Positions 46,598 to 53,989 of a stretch of DNA of 64,000 bases are shown here, one piece after another; positions within the stretch are counted from its first letter, which is position 1, and the number at the start of each line of letters is the position of its first letter. The stretch is from Pantoea sp. At-9b (GTDB lineage: Bacteria > Pseudomonadota > Gammaproteobacteria > Enterobacterales > Enterobacteriaceae), in the NCBI RefSeq assembly GCF_000175935.2, contig NC_014837.1, positions 4,092,001-4,156,000 of the forward strand, in the 5' to 3' direction. The position numbers and the translations under genes are program-made. A model generated the notes under the pieces. The model ran no database searches. It was not told the origin of the DNA and saw only the letters and a list, made by a program, of their open reading frames with translations.

Positions 46598-47203
46598 ATG
46601 GCAAAAGCGTTAGTGATTTTTCTGCACGGCGTCGGCAGCAATGGTGACGATTTGGCGGTGCTCGGCCAGCATTGGGCCAGCCTGCTGCCGGATGTGGCGT
46701 TCGCCTCACCGAATGCCCCTTATCCGTTTGAACACGGTATGGGTTATCAATGGTTTAGCCTGAACGGCGTCACCGTGGAAAACCGTCCGGCACGCGTGCG
46801 CGAAGCACGTGCCGCGTTTGACGCCACGCTGCAACAATTGATGGCACAGCATGGCTTTGCCGATGCCTGGGATAACGTGATTCTGGTGGGCTTCTCGCAG
46901 GGGTCGATTATGGCGCTGGATGCCCTGGCCTCGGGCCGTCATCCGCTGGCGGGTGTGGTCGCGTTCTCTGGCCGTCTGGCCTTTGATGGCCCCTTAACGC
47001 CGCAGCCACTGACGCCTGCGCTGCTGATCCACGGCCATGCTGACGGCGTGATTCCGTGGACCGAAAGCGAATCTGCCGCGCTGCGTCTGAAAAGCGCGGG
47101 TGTGACGCTGGAAACACGCTTTGAACCAGCCACCGGGCACACCATTTCGTCGCAGGGCGCGATGCAGGCGGCCGCCTTTATCGCGCAATGTTTACAGGAT
47201 TAA
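46598..47203 (+). CDS. YpfH-like carboxylesterase/alpha-beta hydrolase
   Basis: 201 residues from the ATG at 46598, preceded by AAGGAG. Alpha/beta hydrolase of the phospholipase/carboxylesterase family: FLHGVGSNGDD is the oxyanion region, GFSQGS with Ser100 the nucleophile elbow, HADGVIP the acid and ATGHTI the histidine. It forms an operon with the glutathionyl-hydroquinone reductase gene, so it may act on ester intermediates of quinone detoxification. The stop overlaps the convergent isomerase gene by 4 bp. Confidence 0.88.
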   Translation: MAKALVIFLHGVGSNGDDLAVLGQHWASLLPDVAFASPNAPYPFEHGMGYQWFSLNGVTVENRPARVREARAAFDATLQQLMAQHGFADAWDNVILVGFSQGSIMALDALASGRHPLAGVVAFSGRLAFDGPLTPQPLTPALLIHGHADGVIPWTESESAALRLKSAGVTLETRFEPATGHTISSQGAMQAAAFIAQCLQD

Positions 47204-48015
47204 GGCCAGTAGCGATTGAGCGCGGTCCAGGCCTGTTGCGCCGCCACTGCCGGTGGCTGCGCTTTTAACGCATCGTTAAACACTTCAATGCCGACCGGCC
47301 CGTTGTAACCGGCGCTTTTCAACTTATCGACAAAACGCTCGACTTCGATGATGCCGTCACCGGGCAATAAACGCTGGTGACGTGCAATATCGATAATCGC
47401 GTCGTTATTCTGCGGCGGCAGCGCGGCCATATCACACAGCTGCACTTCATAGATGCGATCGGCGGGAATACCGTCCAGTTGCGAAGCATCGCCGCCCCGC
47501 GCACAGATGTGGAACAGATCGACCACCAAACCAATGTTCGGTTGATCTAGCCGTTGCAGCCTCTCCCATGCCAACGGCAGGGTGTTATCGACGCTGCACC
47601 ACGCCATTGGCTCATACATGATGCGCATTTTGTAGCGCGCCGCTTCCGACGCCATCCACTGCAAATCCTCATCGATACGTTCTGCGAGGCAATCTTCACG
47701 CGTGGTCGCCGGTGCCTGGATGGTGTCGCAGCCCAGCGCCTGGGCGACCTGAATAAACTGACGCAGTTCTTCACGCTTCTGCTGGCGTTCACGATCTGGC
47801 GCACCGGTAAAATCGCGTAACACCTGCAAGTTGGTAAACGAAAGCTGCTGCTGAGCGGCCAATTGTGCCAGCGCCAGAGTGCCCTGCGCGCTGGCCTGAA
47901 CATCTTCACGCCAGATTTCAACCTGATCAAAGCCCGCTGCGTGCGCTGCACGCAATTTCTCTTCAGGCTCACCGTTTAACAACACCAGGTTAAGGAATTT
48001 GGGGTGACTACTCAT
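47200..48015 (-). CDS. TIM-barrel sugar phosphate isomerase/epimerase
   Basis: 271 residues from the ATG at 48015 (AGGAG 7 nt upstream; a TTG codon before it is unlikely). Family with xylose isomerase-like TIM barrel, as in hydroxypyruvate isomerase, IolE/IolI and D-psicose epimerases. The metal ligands fit EPMAW (Glu), VDLFHICARGG (Asp-His) and the C-terminal GIEVFND (Glu). The exact reaction is unknown. It precedes a zinc dehydrogenase, GntR and MFS group, which suggests sugar or polyol catabolism. Confidence 0.85.
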   Translation of the reverse strand: MSSHPKFLNLVLLNGEPEEKLRAAHAAGFDQVEIWREDVQASAQGTLALAQLAAQQQLSFTNLQVLRDFTGAPDRERQQKREELRQFIQVAQALGCDTIQAPATTREDCLAERIDEDLQWMASEAARYKMRIMYEPMAWCSVDNTLPLAWERLQRLDQPNIGLVVDLFHICARGGDASQLDGIPADRIYEVQLCDMAALPPQNNDAIIDIARHQRLLPGDGIIEVERFVDKLKSAGYNGPVGIEVFNDALKAQPPAVAAQQAWTALNRYWP

Positions 48016-48028
48016 CAACGTGCTCCTT

Positions 48029-48049
48029 AATCGTCCGGATAAATCGGTG
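48029..48049. promoter_or_regulatory. Shared upstream box, copy A (AATCGTCCGGATAAATCGGTG)
   Basis: Matches 19 of 21 bases of a sequence at 48720-48740. The core GTCCGGA(C/T) with flanking T and A resembles FadR-type GntR operators (TnGTnnnACnA). It lies just upstream of the isomerase start. Confidence 0.45.
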
Positions 48050-48053
48050 ACAC

Positions 48054-48078
48054 GTTCTGTGCGTCACACGCACAGAAC
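48054..48078. promoter_or_regulatory. Perfect 10-bp palindrome GTTCTGTGCG/CGCACAGAAC
   Basis: Arms at 48054-48063 and 48069-48078 are separated by 5 bp, between the crcB stop and the isomerase start. There is no T-run on either strand, so an operator is more likely than a terminator. Confidence 0.5.
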
Positions 48079-48122
48079 TCTGACCAGTATCTACCTCTTA
48101 AAGGTTATTTCAAGCGCTCCGT

Positions 48123-48500
48123 TTAGCCCAGCAGGTTGACCACGGCGAAACCGGCAAAGGTCATCAGCACTGAGCCAACCACATGCACCAGCACACTCGA
48201 CATCGCCCACAGATATTTACCGGATTGCAGCATCACCATGATTTCCGCTGAAAATGCGGAGAAGGTCGTCAGACCGCCGCAGAAACCGGTGATAATCAGT
48301 AATTTCCAGGCAGGATCGAGTTGGGGATTTTTCAGCAGCCACGCCATCGCGCCACCAATGATAAAACCACCGATCAGGTTCACCATGAGGGTGCCTGGCG
48401 GCAGGTTGGGGAACAGGGCGTTAAAGCGGACAGAAATCAGCCAGCGCAGCGTACAGCCCACGGCACCACCCAGCACAACGGCCAGTAAAGACTTCAACAT
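48123..48500 (-). CDS. crcB: Fluoride ion channel CrcB/FluC
   Basis: 125 residues from the ATG at 48500 (AGGAG about 10 nt upstream). Four transmembrane helices; the family motifs GAVGCTLRWL, LMVNLIGGF and GFCGGLTTFSAFS are intact, including the phenylalanine-threonine fluoride-path region. It forms an antiparallel dimer that exports F-. It is expressed under a fluoride riboswitch immediately upstream, and no other gene shares the transcript start. Confidence 0.95.
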   Translation of the reverse strand: MLKSLLAVVLGGAVGCTLRWLISVRFNALFPNLPPGTLMVNLIGGFIIGGAMAWLLKNPQLDPAWKLLIITGFCGGLTTFSAFSAEIMVMLQSGKYLWAMSSVLVHVVGSVLMTFAGFAVVNLLG

Positions 48501-48549
48501 AAATGTGTAGCTCCTGATGTTTAAAACGCGCAGGGCCGCGGCAGGACAG

Positions 48550-48604
48550 AAAAACGCCTGACACACCGCCGTCTCCCGCGCAGGGATAAGAGTGTTGTCA
48601 GGCG
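48550..48604 (-). terminator. Riboswitch-controlled terminator of crcB
   Basis: On the minus strand CGCCTGACA (48604-48596) pairs with TGTCAGGCG (48563-48555), extended by CAC/GTG, then TTTT. The 5' arm is the 3' end of the riboswitch aptamer, so ligand binding and termination are mutually exclusive. Confidence 0.88.
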
Positions 48605-48660
48605 TCATCAGCCGTCTGTTGCCAGAACGGCGGTTGGGGAAGGTGGCACGCCATCACCTT
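48597..48660 (-). ncRNA. Fluoride riboswitch (crcB motif)
   Basis: The minus strand begins GGTGATGGCGTGCCACC and continues AACCGCCG...GGCTGATGACGCCTGA, which fits the crcB motif consensus: GATGG box, the AACCGCC pairing region and the terminal CTGATGACGCCT. Binding of F- (with Mg2+) should stabilise this fold and prevent the overlapping terminator from forming, switching crcB on. Confidence 0.93.
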
Positions 48661-48719
48661 AAGGGGGTTGATAATACGATGGCTGGCGCTGGCAAACAAT
48701 ATGTGACGTTGCGCAAGGT

Positions 48720-48740
48720 AATCGTCCGGACAAATTGGTG
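48720..48740. promoter_or_regulatory. Shared upstream box, copy B (AATCGTCCGGACAAATTGGTG)
   Basis: Near-identical to the box upstream of the isomerase gene and 58 bp upstream of the nucleoside hydrolase start. Here the centre GTCCGGAC is a perfect palindrome. Confidence 0.5.
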
Positions 48741-48797
48741 TATCACCCAACACATTTATGTTTTAACCTGGACGGCAGCGATTAACTGGAGATCCTC

Positions 48798-49715
48798 ATG
48801 CGCACCCTGATTTTTGATACCGATATCGGCGTGGATGACGCCTTTGCGCTGGCGTATGCCGCGCGCACCCAGAAATTACTGGGTATCACCACGGTATTTG
48901 GCAACGTGGCGGTGGGCCAGGCGGTGAAAAATGCCCGGCTGTTTTGCGAGAAAATGGGGATTGATGCCCCGGTGTATCGCGGGTGTTCACGCCCGCTGGC
49001 GCAGGCCCCTTCTGAACCGGCGCGTCTGCATGGGGAAGATGGTTTGGGCGATGCCTTCAGTAATCCACATAGCGATCAGGCGCCTGGCGCGGTGCAATTT
49101 ATTATCGACAGCGTGCGCGCTCACCCGCATGCCATCACTCTGGTGGCAATTGGTCCACTGACCAATATCGCCAGCGCCATAAACCAAGCCCCGGATATTA
49201 TTCCGCTGGTGAAAGAGTTGGTGATGATGGGTGGCGCATTCGGCACCGACGGGCACAGCGGCAATGTGACGCCGTTCGCCGAGTTCAATATCTGGAAAGA
49301 CCCGCACGCCGCCGATCAGGTGCTGTCCTCAGCCTTAAAGGTGGTGGTACTGCCGCTGGATGTCACCCATAAGGTATTGATCACCGCCAACGAGGTGCAG
49401 CAACTTAATCAGCCGGTGTTGAGCGCCATCTGCCGTCCCTATCTGGCGTATAGCCTGGAGAAAGAAGGCTTTGCCGGGATGGCATTGCACGACACGCTGA
49501 CCCTCTCCTGGCTGGCGCTGCCGCATGCGTTTCACATCACGGAAGCGCCGGTACGGGTGGTGACGGCAGGGATCAGCAGCGGCCAGACGCTGCGCCGTCT
49601 GAACGCCCTCGCCTCACGCCATGATCCCTTTGCCGGATTGCATGCTCAGCGCCTGTGTCTCGGGGTGGAGGCTGACGCAGTGCGCCAGCACTTTTTCGCC
49701 ACATTGCAGGCTTAG
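48798..49715 (+). CDS. Inosine-uridine-type nucleoside hydrolase
   Basis: 305 residues of the nucleoside N-ribohydrolase family (RihA/B/C-like), which splits nucleosides to base and ribose. The Ca2+-binding motif FDTDIGVDDAFAL (D7, D9, D13, D14) replaces the usual DTDPGxDD by Ile at position 10. Conserved MMGGAF and PFAEFNIWKDPHAA are present and HDTLTLSWL supplies the third histidine. GGAG is 8 nt upstream. The stop overlaps the convergent zinc dehydrogenase stop by 4 bp. Confidence 0.88.
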   Translation: MRTLIFDTDIGVDDAFALAYAARTQKLLGITTVFGNVAVGQAVKNARLFCEKMGIDAPVYRGCSRPLAQAPSEPARLHGEDGLGDAFSNPHSDQAPGAVQFIIDSVRAHPHAITLVAIGPLTNIASAINQAPDIIPLVKELVMMGGAFGTDGHSGNVTPFAEFNIWKDPHAADQVLSSALKVVVLPLDVTHKVLITANEVQQLNQPVLSAICRPYLAYSLEKEGFAGMALHDTLTLSWLALPHAFHITEAPVRVVTAGISSGQTLRRLNALASRHDPFAGLHAQRLCLGVEADAVRQHFFATLQA

Positions 49716-50740
49716 CGGGCGAAGTGGATGACGCCTTTGATCAGCTCGCGGTTGTTGATCACCTCGGGTTCAAAGGTCTCTGCCAGGGTAGAGAAATCAT
49801 AATGTCGATTGAGCATCATGTCGGCACGTAGCTGACCGTTCGCCATCAGTGCGCGCACTTTGTCGAAATCTTCGCGCGTGGCATTGCGGCTGCCCATCAA
49901 CGTGGTCTCTTTTTTGTGGAATTCGGTATCGGGGATCACCAGGTCGCCTTTGTGCAGGCCGACAAACACGATGGTGCCGCCGTGGCGAATCAGTTTCACC
50001 GCACCGTTCATCGCCGCCGGGCTGCCGGTGGCATCAATCACCTTCGCGGCCAGACGTCCACCAAACTGCGCACGCAGCGTGGCGTCAAAATCCGCATCCA
50101 GTGGGTTGATGGTTGCCAGCCCCAGTTGCTGCGCGACATGCGTCCGCCGCTGTTCGCTGGTATCCGCCACCACCACCTGCGCGCCAGCGGCAGCGGCAAT
50201 CGCTGCCACGCCAAGGCCAATCGGCCCGGCACCGACCACCAGCACCTGTTCATCCGGCATAACTGCGGCCCGGCGTACTGCGTGGGCGCTGATGGCAAAT
50301 GGCTCGATCAAGGCTGCCGCTTCTGGGGCGACATCATCCACTGCCAGCAAATTGTCTTGTGGCACGCTGAGCAGTTCACAGAAGCCGCCGTCCTGATGCA
50401 CACCAATCACCGAGATGTTTTCACAACAGTTGGTTTTGCCGCTTTGACAGGCATCGCACTGCTGGCAGGCAACGTAAGGGATCAGCGCGACACGTTGCCC
50501 CGGCGTAAAGCCGCTCGCCTGAGCACCTAACGCCACCACTTCACCGCATAACTCATGGCCCAACACGCGTGGATAACTAAAAAATGGCTGATTACCCGCC
50601 CAGGCGTGGATATCAGTGCCACAAATCCCGGCGGTAATCGGCTTGATCAGAACCTCGTGGGCGGCCGGTGTCGGTTTGGCACGCTGCTGCCACACCATGC
50701 TACGGGGTTCCGCCACCACCAGGGTTTTCATGCTTGTCAT
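49712..50740 (-). CDS. Zinc-dependent alcohol/polyol dehydrogenase (MDR)
   Basis: 342 residues from the ATG at 50740 (AGGAG 7 nt upstream; an ATG three codons later is an alternative). The catalytic zinc site is GICGTDIHAW with Cys40 and GHE (His62, Glu63); the structural zinc loop CQQCDACQSGKTNC has four cysteines. NAD binding motif VVGAGPIGLGVAAIAAAAGAQVVVAD. It resembles sorbitol, threonine and galactitol dehydrogenases, so a polyol or sugar acid substrate is likely. The GntR gene is divergent, 135 bp away. Confidence 0.9.
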   Translation of the reverse strand: MTSMKTLVVAEPRSMVWQQRAKPTPAAHEVLIKPITAGICGTDIHAWAGNQPFFSYPRVLGHELCGEVVALGAQASGFTPGQRVALIPYVACQQCDACQSGKTNCCENISVIGVHQDGGFCELLSVPQDNLLAVDDVAPEAAALIEPFAISAHAVRRAAVMPDEQVLVVGAGPIGLGVAAIAAAAGAQVVVADTSEQRRTHVAQQLGLATINPLDADFDATLRAQFGGRLAAKVIDATGSPAAMNGAVKLIRHGGTIVFVGLHKGDLVIPDTEFHKKETTLMGSRNATREDFDKVRALMANGQLRADMMLNRHYDFSTLAETFEPEVINNRELIKGVIHFAR

Positions 50741-50843
50741 AGGTTTCTCCTGTGCTGATGTCACAGTTATGGCGAGAATCGATGTTAACGGCTTGTTGCG
50801 CACGCGAAAATGTGAAGCAGAACGATTTTTTTGGGCTTTCGAT

Positions 50844-50865
50844 GGTTTTTAATAAATAAAAAACC
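50844..50865. promoter_or_regulatory. Inverted repeat GGTTTTT...AAAAACC before gntR
   Basis: GGTTTTT (50844-50850) and AAAAACC (50859-50865) flank 8 bp, directly upstream of the GntR ribosome binding site. The left part GGTTTTTAAT is the exact inverse of the ATTAAAAACC decamer repeated behind the gene, so it may be an autoregulatory operator. Confidence 0.5.
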
Positions 50866-50875
50866 GGAGTGTGAC

Positions 50876-51778
50876 ATGAGCCGAAGCCAAAATTTGCGTC
50901 AGAACGTCATCAACCAAATGCTGGAGGGCATCGCGCAGCGCCATATTCGCTCGCCTTTACCTCCGCAGGCTGCGCTGGCGGAGATGTTCAATATCAGCCG
51001 GACCACCGTGCGCCATACCCTGCATTACCTGCACCAACGCGGCATACTGGAGAAGGTGGATGAGACTTACGTGATCGTGCGTAACCCGAGCGATGAGGAT
51101 GGTTTCAGCACACTCACCCCGCCGATCGAACAGCAGGCCACGCAATTTGAACAGGCGTTTTTTAATTTGATCAACCAGCGGCTGCTGATGCCAGGCGATA
51201 CCTTTACCGAGCTGCAACTGGCACAGCGGGTGAAGGTCAGTCCGGTGGTAGTCCGTGAATTTTTGCTGCGTTTTATGCGCTACAACCTGCTGGAGCCAGT
51301 GAAACGCGGCCAGTGGCGCATGAAAAAGTTCGACCAGAATTACGCGGAAAAACTGTTTGAGCTGCGCGAAATGCTGGAAACTCACGCGTTAAATCGTTTT
51401 CTCAACCTGGCATCAGAGGATGAGCGCTGGATTCAGGCGCGCGATCTTCTCGACAGGCATCGTGCGATGCGGGACACCATCGCCAGCAATTATCGCCACT
51501 TCGCTGCGCTGGATAAGGAGATGCATTCGCTGATTCTTTCCGCCGCCAACAATCCGTTTTTTAATCAATCGCTGGAGATTATCTCGGTGATTTTTCATTC
51601 GCATTATCAATGGGATGAGAGCGATCTCAAGCAGCGCAATATTGTGGCGCTGGAAGAACATATGGCGATCCTCACCGCGCTGATCAGCCGTCAGGATGTG
51701 GAAGCACTGTGCGCGCTGCATACCCATCTCGATACGGCCAAAACCTCAATGATCCGCTCAATCCGCCAGTACAATTAA
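50876..51778 (+). CDS. GntR-family regulator with two winged-helix domains
   Basis: 300 residues from the ATG at 50876 (CCGGAGTG upstream; a 15-residue extension is less likely). Two winged helix-turn-helix regions are visible: 8-68 (LAEMFNISRTTVRHTLHYLHQ) and about 92-150 (LAQRVKVSPVVVREFLLRFM), followed by an FCD-type effector domain from about 158. Most GntR proteins have only one DNA-binding domain, so the duplication is unusual. It is divergent from the dehydrogenase and upstream of the MFS gene, which it probably regulates. Confidence 0.85.
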   Translation: MSRSQNLRQNVINQMLEGIAQRHIRSPLPPQAALAEMFNISRTTVRHTLHYLHQRGILEKVDETYVIVRNPSDEDGFSTLTPPIEQQATQFEQAFFNLINQRLLMPGDTFTELQLAQRVKVSPVVVREFLLRFMRYNLLEPVKRGQWRMKKFDQNYAEKLFELREMLETHALNRFLNLASEDERWIQARDLLDRHRAMRDTIASNYRHFAALDKEMHSLILSAANNPFFNQSLEIISVIFHSHYQWDESDLKQRNIVALEEHMAILTALISRQDVEALCALHTHLDTAKTSMIRSIRQYN

Positions 51779-51794
51779 AAACCGATTAAAAACC
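51774..51794 (+). repeat. Tandem ATTAAAAACC repeats between gntR and the MFS gene
   Basis: The decamer ATTAAAAACC occurs at 51774-51783 and again at 51785-51794; its reverse complement lies upstream of gntR. This spacing of one helical turn suits cooperative regulator binding. Confidence 0.5.
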
Positions 51795-51878
51795 ACAAAG
51801 CATTAGCTCCCGCACGAATCAGAAACATCTTTGCAACATCCTGTCATCTTTGCTTCTAGTCTCGGAACCATCTGTTGA

Positions 51879-51898
51879 GGTCGCATCGGTTGGCGACC
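51879..51898. promoter_or_regulatory. Inverted repeat GGTCGC-N8-GCGACC upstream of the MFS gene
   Basis: Perfect 6-bp arms 54 bp before the MFS ATG, a possible operator or leader hairpin. Confidence 0.35.
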
Positions 51899-51951
51899 AC
51901 AGAACCCCACACTGACTGATAACGATAAGTACCCAGATCCGGGAGGTTGCA

Positions 51952-53304
51952 ATGGAAAATACGTCGGCTCGTGGTCGCGAGACAGCGCCAGCCCCAGCCG
52001 CAGATGGACGTGAATTTGTCCCTGCACGCGGCGATGTGGTGCGCTCACCGCGCATCAGAAAGATTCAGATGACGGCAATGCTGTTGCTGCTGTTTGCCGC
52101 CATCATTAACTATCTCGACCGCAGTTCGCTGTCCGTCGCCAATATGACGATTCGTGGAGAGTTGGGTTTGTCAGCCACCGAAATTGGCGTGCTGTTGTCT
52201 GCGTTTTCGCTGGCGTATGGTCTGGCACAGCTGCCATGCGGCGCACTGCTGGATCGCAAAGGCCCACGCATTATGCTGGCGATTGGCATGTTCTTCTGGT
52301 CGTTGTTCCAGGCCGCCGCCGGTATGGTGCATAACTTTACCCAGTTTATTCTGGTGCGCATCGGCCTCGGGATCGGCGAAGCACCGATGAACCCGTGCGG
52401 TGTGAAGGTGATCAACGACTGGTTCAACATCAAAGATCGCGGCATGCCGATGGGAATGTTTAACGCCGCCTCGATGATTGGTCTGTCGATTGCTCCGCCC
52501 ATTCTGGCCGCGATGATGCTGGTGCTGGGCTGGCGCGGCATGTTTGTCACCATCGGCGTACTGGGGATGTTCCTCGCTATCGGATGGTATCTGACCTATC
52601 GCGATCGCGATAACAACAAACTGAGTGCGGAAGAGATCCATTATTTACAGGCGGGTAGCGTGGCATCGCGCAAGGAGCCGATCAGTTTTGCCGAGTGGCG
52701 TGGGCTGTTTAAGCAACGCACCATGTGGGGCATGATGATTGGTTTCAGCGGCATCAACTATACCGCGTGGCTGTATATCGCCTGGCTGCCGGGCTACCTG
52801 CAATCCACCTATCACCTCGACCTGAAAAGCACTGGTTTGCTGGCGGCGATTCCGTTCCTGTTCGGTGCCGCTGGGATGTTGCTCAACGGCTATGTGGTGG
52901 ATGCGCTGGTCCGTCGTGGGATGAATGCGGTGAAGGTGCGTAAGGTGAGCATTGTCAGCGGTATGTTGCTGTCTGCGGCGTTTACTGCCTTTGTTACCCG
53001 TGCTACCGACACCACCAGCGCAGTGACGCTGATCGGCATGGCGCTGTTCTGTATCCATTTTGCCGGAACGTCCTGCTGGGGGCTGATTCACGCCAACGTT
53101 ACCGCCCGTATGACCGCCTCGGTCGGCAGTATCCAGAACTTTGCCAGCTTTGTGTTCGCTTCGTTCGCACCGATTGTTACCGGTTGGGTGTTGGATACCA
53201 CCAAGTCCTTCAGCCTGGCGCTGATGATTTGTGCCGGTGTGACGGTGGTGGGGGCGCTGGCGTATCTGTTGTTGGTGCGTAAACCGATTGCAGATGGGGT
53301 TTGA
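51952..53304 (+). CDS. MFS transporter, ACS family
   Basis: 450 residues with a hydrophilic 35-residue N-terminal tail before twelve transmembrane segments. INYLDRSSLSVANMTI in helix 1 and GALLDRKGPRIMLAIG in loop 2-3 are typical of the sugar-acid ACS branch (galactonate, glucarate). GGGAGG precedes the ATG. It is the last gene of the isomerase, hydrolase, dehydrogenase and GntR group and likely brings in its substrate. Confidence 0.87.
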   Translation: MENTSARGRETAPAPAADGREFVPARGDVVRSPRIRKIQMTAMLLLLFAAIINYLDRSSLSVANMTIRGELGLSATEIGVLLSAFSLAYGLAQLPCGALLDRKGPRIMLAIGMFFWSLFQAAAGMVHNFTQFILVRIGLGIGEAPMNPCGVKVINDWFNIKDRGMPMGMFNAASMIGLSIAPPILAAMMLVLGWRGMFVTIGVLGMFLAIGWYLTYRDRDNNKLSAEEIHYLQAGSVASRKEPISFAEWRGLFKQRTMWGMMIGFSGINYTAWLYIAWLPGYLQSTYHLDLKSTGLLAAIPFLFGAAGMLLNGYVVDALVRRGMNAVKVRKVSIVSGMLLSAAFTAFVTRATDTTSAVTLIGMALFCIHFAGTSCWGLIHANVTARMTASVGSIQNFASFVFASFAPIVTGWVLDTTKSFSLALMICAGVTVVGALAYLLLVRKPIADGV

Positions 53305-53326
53305 TTTTAGTTGCCATTGGTGGCGG

Positions 53327-53365
53327 GAAGGTTCCGCCCGCTGGCTCTGAGAAGGTTCCGCCCGC
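53327..53365 (+). repeat. Direct repeat GAAGGTTCCGCCCGC
   Basis: Two perfect 15-bp copies at 53327-53341 and 53351-53365, period 24 bp, just behind the MFS stop. Confidence 0.9.
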
Positions 53366-53406
53366 CAGGCATTAGGGAGTTTCAGTTGCAACGTGCAGGC
53401 GGACGG

Positions 53407-53434
53407 GTTAAGGCCCGAAGGCGCGGGCCTTAAC
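53407..53434. terminator. Strong hairpin behind the MFS gene
   Basis: GTTAAGGCCCG and CGGGCCTTAAC form a perfect 11-bp stem with a 6-nt loop. No T-run follows, so it may halt transcription with other factors or stabilise an RNA end. Confidence 0.5.
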
Positions 53435-53543
53435 AATCCGCGCCCTGCGGCGTCCTCGCGCAGCGCATAGCGCTGTCCCCTCGCTTATCACTCAGGCCAT
53501 ACGGACCGCGCGGATTCGCCATCCATGGCTCATTCCGCTCTCT

Positions 53544-53769
53544 CGCCGCATCCATGCGGCTCGTCCTGGCCTTCCCTCTGCGCTCGGCGCTGTGGATGCC
53601 GCCCACCCCACCGTCTGAAAGACCGCAGAAAACACAAAAAACAAAAAATAAAAAACGGAAAGCAAAAAGAAAGGGACTGAAAAACACAGGTTTTGCAGCG
53701 GGGGGTGGGGCACCATCCGGACTCGCTGAGCGAGTGAATGCTGCCAGGATGAGCCGCATGGATGCGGCG
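53544..53769. repeat. 27-bp inverted repeat pair with self-complementary arms
   Basis: The left arm (53544-53570) and the right arm (53743-53769) match inverted at 26 of 27 positions, separated by 172 bp. Each arm contains its own hairpin (GCCGCAT-CC-ATGCGGC at 53545-53560 in the left arm). Such terminal-like repeats resemble the ends of small non-autonomous elements. Confidence 0.8.
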
Positions 53770-53817
53770 AAAGGCGGCGTTGAGCAGGAGCGAATCGCCG
53801 CCGGTCCGTCGGCAGTT

Positions 53818-53839
53818 GTAGCGGCGCGATTTATCGCGC
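53818..53839 (+). repeat. REP-like repeat, single forward copy
   Basis: Perfect forward copy inside the structured element; a partial GTAGCGGCGAGG follows at 53852. Confidence 0.9.
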
Positions 53840-53989
53840 AAAAAACACCGCGTAGCGGCGAGGGAGGCTGGCGCGAGGCCCGGGATTGCAAAGGGTGCGG
53901 CCAGGCACCCTTTGCTCGGTCGCCGCACCGGCGAACTGCAACTGCCACTGCTCGTGGCGAACGAAACCCGCTCAGAGCGAACGAATGCC

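Larger units (their letters stand above)
53305..53989. other. Highly structured non-coding element
   Basis: 685 bp without a believable gene; overlapping ORFs in all frames are by-products of composition. In order it holds a duplicated 15-mer, an 11-bp hairpin, a small palindrome CAGCGC/ATA/GCGCTG at 53461-53475, a 27-bp inverted repeat pair 172 bp apart, an almost pure-purine A-rich tract on the plus strand (about 53617-53690), a 6-bp palindrome ACTCGC/GCGAGT (53721-53735) and a REP-like copy. It may be a decayed mobile element or a structured RNA locus. Confidence 0.6.
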
